A stretch of 12,691 bases of DNA from Clostridiales bacterium. Its GTDB lineage: Bacteria; Bacillota; Clostridia; UBA8921. Each line of letters starts with the position of its first letter. Position 1 is the first letter of the stretch. The position numbers were made by a program, and so were the translations under genes. Below are positions 1-5,131 of the stretch, piece by piece. The stretch lies in contig DOHE01000222.1 in assembly GCA_003535395.1 (NCBI GenBank), forward strand, positions 7,760 to 20,450, in the 5' to 3' direction. The notes below the pieces were generated by a model. That model had not been told where the DNA came from. It made no database searches and worked only from the letters and a program-made list of their open reading frames with translations.

Positions 1-542
1 TCGTCCAGCAGCAGCACATCCGGCTCCGCCACCAGCAGCCGGGCCAGGGCCACCCGCATCCGCTCTCCGCCGCTCATGGAAGCGACAGGCCGCCGGATCA
101 TCTCCGGCCCCAGCCCCAGCCCCGCCAGGATCTCCGCCATCCGGTGCTGCCGGGTATATCCGCCCAGGGACTCAAACCGGGCCGAAAGGTCCGTGTAGGC
201 TCTGAGCGCCTCCGGGTCCCCTCCCCCCATCTTTTCCTCCAGCATCCGCATCCGGGATTCCATTTCCTCCATCTCCGGATCATACAGCGGGGTGGCTTCC
301 ACCACCTCCAGCGCATCCGGGTGCTGGGACAGATAGCCGGTGCGCACCGCTGTCGGCCGGATGACCCGGCCTTCGTCGGGAGCGACCGTCCCTTGGATAA
401 TATTCAGCAGCGTGGTCTTCCCTGAGCCGTTCCGCCCGATGAGGGCGATCCGGTCCCCGCGGTCGATGCGCAGCGAGATCCCGTCCAGCAGTGTATTGAC
501 TCCAAAAGATTTACGGATACCCGTGATTTCAAGCAAACTCAT
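1..542 (-). CDS. ABC-F family ATPase, N-terminal part (runs off the left edge)
   Basis: The 180 visible residues are the first ATP-binding cassette of an ABC-F protein, a soluble ATPase class that acts on ribosomes (translation factors and antibiotic-resistance factors) and has no membrane domain. Seen: Walker A GRNGSGKT at residues 36-43, a Q-loop at GYLSQ (Q73), the ABC signature SGGE at 157-160, and Walker B ending LLLLD-E exactly at the window edge. A charged stretch of about 40 residues (88-126) lies between Q-loop and signature. The ATG at 542 has GGGGAG seven bases upstream, and a good promoter lies just before it. The second cassette and linker are outside the window, so the subfamily (EttA, Uup, YkpA, resistance type) cannot be decided. 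It is divergent from the AICAR formyltransferase gene. Confidence 0.9.
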   Translation of the reverse strand, partial: MSLLEITGIRKSFGVNTLLDGISLRIDRGDRIALIGRNGSGKTTLLNIIQGTVAPDEGRVIRPTAVRTGYLSQHPDALEVVEATPLYDPEMEEMESRMRMLEEKMGGGDPEALRAYTDLSARFESLGGYTRQHRMAEILAGLGLGPEMIRRPVASMSGGERMRVALARLLVAEPDVLLLD

Positions 543-561
543 ACATTGTCTCCCCGCCGGG

Positions 562-591
562 ATTCTACCATGGATCCGGGCCGGATGACAA
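562..591 (-). promoter_or_regulatory. Sigma-A-like promoter for the ABC-F gene
   Basis: Read on the minus strand: TTGTCA (591-586), 18-base spacer, TAGAAT (567-562). Each box matches the consensus at five of six positions. The predicted start of transcription is near 555, giving a leader of only about a dozen bases before the ATG at 542, with the GGGGAG ribosome binding site within it. Prediction from sequence only. Confidence 0.6.
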
Positions 592-603
592 GCCGGCGTC
601 AGC

Positions 604-678
604 GGTCTGCCGGGCGGTCTGCCGGGCAGTCTGCCGGAGCGGTCTGCCGGGGCGGTCTGCCGGGCAGTCTGCCGGGGC
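604..678. repeat. Six-copy 12-13 bp GC-rich tandem repeat between divergent promoters
   Basis: Six head-to-tail copies of a unit resembling GGTCTGCCGGGC begin at 604, 616, 628, 641, 654 and 666 (spacings 12, 12, 13, 13, 12). The core TCTGCCGG is identical in all six; variation is limited to the bases that join units. The array ends at 678 and the -35 box of the downstream promoter begins at 679; the -35 of the divergent ABC-F promoter ends 12 bases before the array. It carries no open frame that looks like a gene. Function unknown: it may be a repeat-slippage spacer or a multi-copy protein-binding site. Confidence 0.9.
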
Positions 679-707
679 TTGACGATGCCGCACGGGAAAG
701 ATAAAAT
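679..707 (+). promoter_or_regulatory. Sigma-A-like promoter for the AICAR formyltransferase gene
   Basis: TTGACG (679-684), spacer of 17 bases, TAAAAT (702-707): five of six matches in each box at the optimal spacing. Transcription should begin near 714, leaving a leader of about 50 bases that contains AGGAGG at 752-757. The leader is too short for a purine riboswitch and I see none of its conserved elements. Confidence 0.7.
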
Positions 708-765
708 GTGATGCGGATGGAACCGGCTGGTTTCATTATTATCCGGCTTCCAGGAGGCTGATTCG

Positions 766-1935
766 ATGAAAACTTACGAATTGAAATACGGATGCAATCC
801 TCACCAGAAACCTGCGCGGATCCATAGGGAAGACAGGGACCTTCCTTTTAAGATCCTGAACGGCAACCCGGGATACATCAACCTGATGGATGCCTTCAAC
901 TCCTGGCAGCTGGTCCGGGAGCTCAAGGGCACCCTTGGCTTGCCCGCAGCCGCATCCTTCAAGCATGTGAGCCCTGCCGGCGCCGCCCTGGGGCTGCCTC
1001 TGAACGATACTCTCAAAAAAGCATATCATGTGGAAGGCATCGCCCTGACCCCCGTCGCCTGTGCCTATGCCCGGGCCCGGGGAGCGGACCGGATGAGTTC
1101 CTTCGGCGACTGGGCCGCTCTTAGCGACACGGTGGACACCGCCACCGCCCTGATTCTCAAAAAAGAGGTGTCCGACGGCATCATCGCCCCGGCCTACACC
1201 CCGGAGGCACTGGAAATCCTTAAAACCAAGAAGGGCGGCAAGTACAACATTCTGGAAATCGACCCCGCCTATGAGCCGGAGGAACTGGAACCGCGGAAAA
1301 TATTCGGCATCACCTTCGAGCAGAAACACAATGATATCCACCCCGGCTTTACGCACCTGGAGAATATCGTGACCCAAAACCATGCCCTCCCTGACGACGC
1401 CAGGCGGGACCTGGTACTGGCTATGATCACCCTTAAATATACCCAGTCCAATTCCGTATGCTATGTGAAAGACGGGCAGGTCATCGGCAACGGCGCTGGC
1501 CAGCAGTCCCGGATCCACTGCACCCGGCTTGCCGGCGACAAGGCGGATGTGTGGTACTTAAAGCAGCATCCCTGCGTGCTGTCCCTGGCTTTCCGGGAAG
1601 GTACAGGCAAACCCGAAATGGATAATATAATCGATCAATTCGTCAGAAATGACATCACTGATACGGAGCGCGCTGCCTGGAAGCAATACTTTGATACGAT
1701 GCCCCGGCTTCTCACTCCAGAGGAAAAACGGGAATGGCTAAATGGCCTTAAAGGCGTAAGTGTAGGCTCTGATGCCTTTTTCCCCTTCCGTGACAATATT
1801 GACCGGGCTGTGATGAGTGGAGCTCAGTACCTGGTCCAGCCCGGCGGTTCCGTTCGGGATGCGGATGTGATCCGGGCCTGCGATGAATACGGCATCGTGA
1901 TGTGCTTCAATGGGATCCGGCTGTTTCATCATTGA
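766..1935 (+). CDS. purH: Stand-alone AICAR formyltransferase (C-terminal PurH domain only)
   Basis: Transfers a formyl group from 10-formyltetrahydrofolate to AICAR, the ninth step of purine synthesis in the cytoplasm. Seen: KYGCNPHQ at 7-14; [13 protein letters not shown] at about 62-74, with the Lys66-His67 pair equivalent to the catalytic Lys-His of bifunctional Pur[15 protein letters not shown] and [18 protein letters not shown] at 225-259; [13 protein letters not shown] at 336-348; and the PurH-like end [12 protein letters not shown]...RLFHH. At 389 residues it lacks the roughly 200-residue N-terminal IMP cyclohydrolase domain of the usual ~520-residue PurH. That activity is probably supplied by the PurO-like gene at 3709-4428. 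The ATG at 766 has AGGAGG eight bases upstream. Established for the family: this single-domain form occurs in many Clostridia. The gene appears to be its own transcription unit. Confidence 0.93.
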   Translation: MKTYELKYGCNPHQKPARIHREDRDLPFKILNGNPGYINLMDAFNSWQLVRELKGTLGLPAAASFKHVSPAGAALGLPLNDTLKKAYHVEGIALTPVACAYARARGADRMSSFGDWAALSDTVDTATALILKKEVSDGIIAPAYTPEALEILKTKKGGKYNILEIDPAYEPEELEPRKIFGITFEQKHNDIHPGFTHLENIVTQNHALPDDARRDLVLAMITLKYTQSNSVCYVKDGQVIGNGAGQQSRIHCTRLAGDKADVWYLKQHPCVLSLAFREGTGKPEMDNIIDQFVRNDITDTERAAWKQYFDTMPRLLTPEEKREWLNGLKGVSVGSDAFFPFRDNIDRAVMSGAQYLVQPGGSVRDADVIRACDEYGIVMCFNGIRLFHH

Positions 1936-1961
1936 TTCGATTCTTTTTCTGCCCCATACCC

Positions 1962-2018
1962 AAAATGCCGGCTGTCTTTCGACCCCTTTGCGGACAGGGT
2001 GCGAACCGCCGGTATTTT
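1962..2018 (+). terminator. Possible hairpin terminator after the AICAR formyltransferase gene
   Basis: AAAATGCCGGC (1962-1972) can pair with GCCGGTATTTT (2008-2018) over 11 positions with one G-U pair; a second short stem CTGTC/GACAG (1972-1976, 1993-1997) may form within the 35-base loop. The descending arm ends in TTTT and is followed by a T-rich stretch (2021-2033). The long loop makes it an imperfect intrinsic terminator. It lies 26 bases after the stop codon and just before the next promoter. Confidence 0.4.
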
Positions 2019-2022
2019 CCTG

Positions 2023-2050
2023 TTGCTTTTTTTCAACCGTTTCGTATAAT
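2023..2050 (+). promoter_or_regulatory. Promoter of the 99-residue protein / lexA / SRAP cluster
   Basis: TTGCTT (2023-2028), 16-base spacer, then a perfect TATAAT (2045-2050). The predicted start of transcription near 2057 gives a leader of about 45 bases. I looked for a canonical Gram-positive LexA box (CGAAC, four bases, GTTCG-like) over this promoter and found none, so self-regulation by LexA here is not supported by the sequence. Confidence 0.6.
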
Positions 2051-2102
2051 AAATATTAGGGAATTTGTTTTCTCTTATCGGCAGCGGAATGGAAGGATGG
2101 AT

Positions 2103-2402
2103 ATGTTGACGGATCTGCAGCAGGGACCAGAAAAAAAGGGTGCAAAAAGCGACCGGGTGCAGTATGATAAGGTATACGTGCGCATTATCGCAGAGTTTAT
2201 GCCCGACGGGCAGATAACCCCACTTCTTATGTTCTGGGGGGACCGGCGCCTTAGCATCGACCGGGTGCTGGACATCCGCCCGGCACCGAGCCTGAAGGCC
2301 GGCGGGCAGGGGATGCGTTATACCTGCAAAATATACGGTCAATCCAGGTTCCTGTGGCTGGAAGATGGGCGCTGGTTCGTGGAAGCCCGAAAGGAGGTTT
2401 GA
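2103..2402 (+). CDS. Conserved 99-residue protein of unknown function, upstream of lexA
   Basis: A small soluble protein with no signal peptide or membrane segment. After a variable, charged start (1-20) it reads as an alternating beta-rich domain: KVYVRIIAEF (23-32), DGQITPLLMFWGDRRLSIDRVLDIRPA (35-61), KAGGQGMRYTCKIYG (65-79) and FLWLEDGRWFVEA (83-95). From memory, similar short proteins sit near lexA in other Clostridia, but I know no assigned function. An ATG at 2097 is also in frame, but GGAAGG at 2091-2096 abuts it and is spaced six bases from the ATG at 2103, so 2103 is preferred. It is first in the cluster, and its stop (TGA) overlaps an out-of-frame ATG at 2402. Being co-transcribed with lexA and SRAP, a DNA-damage role is a guess. 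Confidence 0.75.
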   Translation: MLTDLQQGPEKKGAKSDRVQYDKVYVRIIAEFMPDGQITPLLMFWGDRRLSIDRVLDIRPAPSLKAGGQGMRYTCKIYGQSRFLWLEDGRWFVEARKEV

Positions 2403-2441
2403 TGCAGCGAACAAAACAGCGAATACACTTTGTTTGCTGCA
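2390..2441 (+). promoter_or_regulatory. Strong ribosome binding site followed by a 13-bp hairpin in front of lexA
   Basis: AAAGGAGG (2390-2397) is a near-perfect ribosome binding site, but the lexA ATG is at 2451, far beyond normal spacing. Between them lies an inverted repeat: TGCAGCGAACAAA (2403-2415) pairs with TTTGTTTGCTGCA (2429-2441), 13 positions with one G-U pair and a 13-base loop. Folded, the stem would leave about 5 plus 9 unpaired bases between the binding site and the lexA start. The arms also contain CGAAC and GTTTG, which resemble LexA half-sites, though separated by 19 rather than four bases. Confidence 0.6.
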
Positions 2442-2450
2442 GTTACGAAA

Positions 2451-3083
2451 ATGCCAAAACCAGACAAAAAGGAAGAGATCCTGAAGTATGTCACCGACCG
2501 GTACAGTTCCCACCTTCTCCCCCCCACTATGGATGAGATCGCACAGCATCTGGGTCTGAAGGCGGTATCCAACATTCACCGGCAACTTCGAAGCCTCGTG
2601 GAGGAAGGCCGCCTGGTGGAATATCAGAGGAAATACCTGCCTTCCGGGTTTTTTCGGAAGGGACAGCCCCTGCGCCTGCTGCAGATCCCCCTGCTGGGAA
2701 ATGTAGCCGGGGGTTTGCCCATGCTGGCTCTTGAAAACCTTCAGGGTCACGTGCCTTATCTGCCGGAGGGGGCGGAAGACCCGGAAGAACTTTTTGCTTT
2801 GAAAGTGCAGGGTGACAGTATGTCCGGGGCAGGGATCCTGGACGGAGACATTGTGGTGGTCGAACGTACCCCCATTGTGGAAAATGGCGAGATCGCGGTG
2901 GCCATGGTGGGTGAAGAAGCAACAGTAAAACGTATTTTTCGGGAAGGCGGTCGGATCCGGCTGCAACCGGAGAATCCCGCCTACTCTCCCCTGCTGACAG
3001 ATGATGTGATGATCCTTGGCAAAGTGGTGGCCTGCTCCAGATCCTACAAGAGCAGGTATATCCGGCCTGCGAGGGGGGATTGA
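2451..3083 (+). CDS. lexA: SOS repressor LexA
   Basis: Transcriptional repressor of the SOS regulon that cleaves itself when stimulated by the RecA filament. Seen: N-terminal winged-helix segment PTMDEIAQHLGLKAVSNIHRQL at about 25-46; self-cleavage site Ala86-Gly87 in GNVAGGLP; catalytic Ser123 in VQGDSMSGAGILDGDIVVV; and catalytic Lys160 in EATVKRIFREGGRIRLQPENP. The length of 210 residues is normal for LexA. The ATG at 2451 is chosen because LexA proteins begin shortly before the first helix (here KKEEILKYV). It has no ribosome binding site close by; an in-frame TTG at 2430 has none either. The stop is one base before the SRAP ATG, so the two are almost certainly co-translated. It cannot be excluded that this is a LexA paralogue, as only one is visible. 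Confidence 0.93.
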   Translation: MPKPDKKEEILKYVTDRYSSHLLPPTMDEIAQHLGLKAVSNIHRQLRSLVEEGRLVEYQRKYLPSGFFRKGQPLRLLQIPLLGNVAGGLPMLALENLQGHVPYLPEGAEDPEELFALKVQGDSMSGAGILDGDIVVVERTPIVENGEIAVAMVGEEATVKRIFREGGRIRLQPENPAYSPLLTDDVMILGKVVACSRSYKSRYIRPARGD

Positions 3084-3084
3084 A

Positions 3085-3705
3085 ATGTGTGCCACCTATC
3101 GGATCTTTGTCGACGAGGATCAGGAGGATATCCGAAAAATCATTGAGGAAGCACAGCAGAACGTGGATGACTCCACTGCCGAGATCCTGCTGCGCAAGGC
3201 CGCCGGACAGGACATTTATCCCGGCGACCCGGCTCCAGTGATCCTAAAAGACAGGTCAGTGACCGCCGCCCACTGGGGCTTTCCCATGAGTACCTTCAAG
3301 GGTGGTAAAATCAGCCGGACCGGGGTATTCAATGCCCGGGGTGAGTCCATCGGCATCAAATCCATGTTCAAATACCGGCTGCAGGATGGACGCTGTCTCA
3401 TCCCAGCCACCGAATTTTATGAATGGGATGCCCGAGGCAAAAGCAAAAAGCGGGTATCCATCCGGCTTCAAACCGGTGGGATCCTGCATTTTGCGGGTTT
3501 ATATGGCATTTTCATCCAGGAGCCGGGTATACTGGTTTCCTGCTTTACTCTGGTCACCATTGCCGCCAATGCTCAGCTGGCTCCCATCCACGATCGGATG
3601 CCGGCCATCCTGGATCCCGCAGAAGCAGACGAATGGCTGCTTTCTCCAATGGCGTCCGCACTGAAACTGCTGCGGCCTTACCCTGGGCTGCTTCAAATCA
3701 AGTAA
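3085..3705 (+). CDS. SRAP (YedK/HMCES family) abasic-site DNA-protein crosslink protein
   Basis: SOS response-associated peptidase family. Known family members use Cys2, exposed after removal of Met1, to form a thiazolidine crosslink with abasic sites in single-stranded DNA, shielding them. Seen: Cys2 (start MCATYRIF), Asn83 and Arg85 in FNARGES, Glu110 in ATEFYEW, and His169 in PIHDRMPAIL, which together form the family active site. At 206 residues it is close to the usual length. GAGGGGGG at 3071-3078 precedes the ATG by about seven bases. The start at 3085 is essentially forced because Cys must be residue 2. Unusual: Ala rather than the common Gly follows the cysteine. Placement one base after lexA fits the name of the family, given by its frequent linkage to SOS genes. 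Confidence 0.93.
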   Translation: MCATYRIFVDEDQEDIRKIIEEAQQNVDDSTAEILLRKAAGQDIYPGDPAPVILKDRSVTAAHWGFPMSTFKGGKISRTGVFNARGESIGIKSMFKYRLQDGRCLIPATEFYEWDARGKSKKRVSIRLQTGGILHFAGLYGIFIQEPGILVSCFTLVTIAANAQLAPIHDRMPAILDPAEADEWLLSPMASALKLLRPYPGLLQIK

Positions 3706-3718
3706 AATTCAGCCCAGG
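3682..3718. terminator. Perfect 9-bp inverted repeat spanning the two convergent stop codons
   Basis: CCTGGGCTG (3682-3690) and CAGCCCAGG (3710-3718) are exact reverse complements, with a 19-base loop that contains the SRAP stop (TAA, 3703-3705) and begins just inside the IMP cyclohydrolase stop (3709-3711). The two genes are only three bases apart. Because the repeat is symmetric it would fold in either transcript. No T-run follows on either strand, so it is not a standard intrinsic terminator; it may be a weak or factor-aided bidirectional one, or an mRNA 3'-end stabiliser. Confidence 0.45.
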
Positions 3719-4428
3719 CGGTTGATGATGCTGATCGTAGAAACACCGGTTTCCCGGTGGATCTGCTTCACCAGCAAAGAGATCCGGTTTTCCGGGTTCA
3801 GAGCCTCCCAATACAGGTGGAGGGTTTCTTCTGTTTTTGCAGGCATGGGCAAAAGATACGGTTCTCCGTCAAAGGCCGGCAGAGGATCGCCATCCCCTGT
3901 GTATGTATGGATGCAATGGCCGAAACCCGGTATCACCGAGTCATAATGATAAAATGCTCTCAGGCAGGTTTCCGGCCCGGACTCACCCGGCTTTATAATG
4001 GCCAGTTTGTATCCGTCCATTCCACCGACTTCCATGATCCCGGTGATCCTGGGGGTATAATTGGGGCTATCCGGTTCAAAGGTCCGCCCGGACAATGCAG
4101 ACTCAAATGTCCTCCCGCGGCGGAGCGCTTCCACCACCGTATCTGTCTGATCTCCGTTTGAGACCACATGAAAATCGCCGTAACTTCTGACCGGTGAGTA
4201 AATGATGAGAGACGGATCCTTCACCTTGGACGGGTCAAACGCCCGTGTGCACACCTCTCCTTCTTCCTGAACGAAGATCCGGTTACGGCTGTTTTCGCTC
4301 CGGCCCATGATCCAGTATACCTGGACGAATTTCCTGTCGTCCGGGGTCACTCCCAGGATGATTCCCCGTCCCGGGTAGGTGTTTTGGGAAAGGCGGCTTA
4401 AATTGGCAACTGCATTATCCTTAAACAT
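3709..4428 (-). CDS. purO: PurO-like IMP cyclohydrolase
   Basis: Closes the ring of FAICAR to give IMP, the last step of purine synthesis. This is the archaeal-type fold, unrelated to the IMP cyclohydrolase domain of PurH. Seen: NTYPGRGIILGVTPD at 16-30, VQVYWIMGRSENSRNRIF at 35-52, AFDPSKVKDPSLIIYSPV at 63-80, VVSNGDQTDTV at 88-98, and FEPDSPNYTPRITGIM at 117-132, which I recognise as the clostridial form (about 235-240 residues; here 239). The ATG at 4428 has GGAGGG six bases upstream. It complements the stand-alone formyltransferase at 766-1935. The assignment rests on recalled family motifs; I could not search. The C-terminal tail (about 200-239) is helical and charged. Confidence 0.85.
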   Translation of the reverse strand: MFKDNAVANLSRLSQNTYPGRGIILGVTPDDRKFVQVYWIMGRSENSRNRIFVQEEGEVCTRAFDPSKVKDPSLIIYSPVRSYGDFHVVSNGDQTDTVVEALRRGRTFESALSGRTFEPDSPNYTPRITGIMEVGGMDGYKLAIIKPGESGPETCLRAFYHYDSVIPGFGHCIHTYTGDGDPLPAFDGEPYLLPMPAKTEETLHLYWEALNPENRISLLVKQIHRETGVSTISIINRLG

Positions 4429-4478
4429 TCTGATCCCTCCATGGATGATCGCTGGCTTCTGATGCTGTGTTTCAATCC

Positions 4479-4508
4479 AATGTATCATATCCATGCCGCA
4501 GTTGGCAA
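4479..4508 (-). promoter_or_regulatory. Probable promoter of the IMP cyclohydrolase gene
   Basis: On the minus strand: TTGCCA (4508-4503), 18-base spacer, TACATT (4484-4479) preceded by TGA, which would make an extended -10. The -35 matches at five of six positions and the -10 at four of six. The leader would be roughly 45 bases. A TATGAT at 4489-4484 is a better -10 sequence but would lie too close to this -35. Moderate support only. Confidence 0.4.
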
Positions 4509-4513
4509 CCGGC

Positions 4514-4593
4514 ATTGCCGGATCTGCGGCGGCGATGCCGGATCTGCGGCAGCGATGCCGGATCTGCGGCGGCGATGCCGGATCTGCGGTGGT
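4514..4593. repeat. Four-copy 20-bp tandem repeat between divergent promoters
   Basis: Four exactly 20-base units: 4514-4533, 4534-4553, 4554-4573 and 4574-4593. The middle part TGCCGGATCTGCGG is identical in all copies; only the first two or three and last few bases vary (GGC, AGC, GGC, GGT). The array starts five bases after the minus-strand -35 box and its last base is the first T of the plus-strand -35 box. No ribosome binding site or plausible gene lies within it. Confidence 0.9.
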
Positions 4594-4621
4594 TGTATTC
4601 CCGGTCCGCCGGTGATATAAT
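4593..4621 (+). promoter_or_regulatory. Sigma-A-like promoter of the nfeD-floA operon
   Basis: TTGTAT (4593-4598), 17-base spacer, perfect TATAAT (4616-4621). The predicted start of transcription is about 4628, which places it at the edge of the ribosome binding site AAAGGCGG (4627-4634), so the leader would be exceptionally short. Confidence 0.6.
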
Positions 4622-4642
4622 GTCGTAAAGGCGGTGAAAGAT

Positions 4643-5128
4643 GTGGGATCCATTGCAACGATTTGTTTTTTCATTGGGTTTATCCTGCTGGTCATCGAAA
4701 TTTTTGTCCCGGGTTTCGGCTTTTTTGGAATTACGGGAACCCTTTTCCTCGCGGTAGCCATCACCATGGTCGCCCGTACTGCCTTGGAGGCGGTGCTCCT
4801 TCTTTTATTGCTGGCAGCCTGCGTCGGAATATTGTTCTATTTTCTTTACCGTTCTGCATCGAAAGGGAGACTGGGGAGAAAACTGATTCTGAAAGATGCA
4901 CTTAATCTGGCCGGCGGATTCTCCAGCAGCGCAGACCTTTCCAGCATGACAGGCGCCACCGGGCTTGCCCTGACCACCCTCCGGCCCGCCGGTATCGCAG
5001 AACTGGATGGTGTTCGCCGGGATGTACTGGCCGAAGGCGAGTATATCAATGCCGGTGAAAAAATCACGGTGATCCGGGTGGAGGGGTCCAAGCTCATCGT
5101 AAAAAAATTCTATGAAACGGAGGAATGA
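4643..5128 (+). CDS. NfeD-like membrane protein with C-terminal OB-fold
   Basis: Partner protein of bacterial flotillins. Seen: hydrophobic segment IATICFFIGFILLVIEIFVPGFG (about 4-26), a second stretch GITGTLFLAVAITMVA (29-44), a third VLLLLLLAACVGILFYFLY (51-69), then a soluble part (about 97-158) of the NfeD C-terminal OB type with GATGLALTTLRPAGIAELDG and the ending INAGEKITVIRVEGSKLIVKK. At 161 residues it is a short NfeD that lacks the N-terminal ClpP-like protease domain. Start choice: GTG at 4643 has AAAGGCGG (one mismatch from ideal) eight bases upstream; an in-frame GTG at 4634 would overlap that site, and a stop at 4613-4615 precludes anything earlier. It is three bases before floA, so clearly one operon. 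Probably helps place or stabilise FloA in the membrane. Confidence 0.88.
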   Translation: MGSIATICFFIGFILLVIEIFVPGFGFFGITGTLFLAVAITMVARTALEAVLLLLLLAACVGILFYFLYRSASKGRLGRKLILKDALNLAGGFSSSADLSSMTGATGLALTTLRPAGIAELDGVRRDVLAEGEYINAGEKITVIRVEGSKLIVKKFYETEE

Positions 5129-5131
5129 CAG

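Noticed and set aside
707..765. Purine riboswitch in the purH leader
   Set aside because: The leader is only about 50 bases and lacks the paired stems and conserved loops of the purine aptamer.
739..1518. Open frame antisense to the AICAR formyltransferase gene
   Set aside because: It covers conserved catalytic motifs of the sense gene and has no credible start signal or motifs of its own.
2002..2015. Canonical LexA box before the cluster promoter (CGAAC at 2002-2006)
   Set aside because: The left half matches, but the right half expected four bases later reads GGTAT instead of a GTTCG-like sequence, so the palindrome is absent.
1929..3095. Long open frame antisense to the lexA cluster (388 codons)
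   Set aside because: It spans three clear plus-strand genes, their promoter and a hairpin, and its translation shows no recognisable domain.
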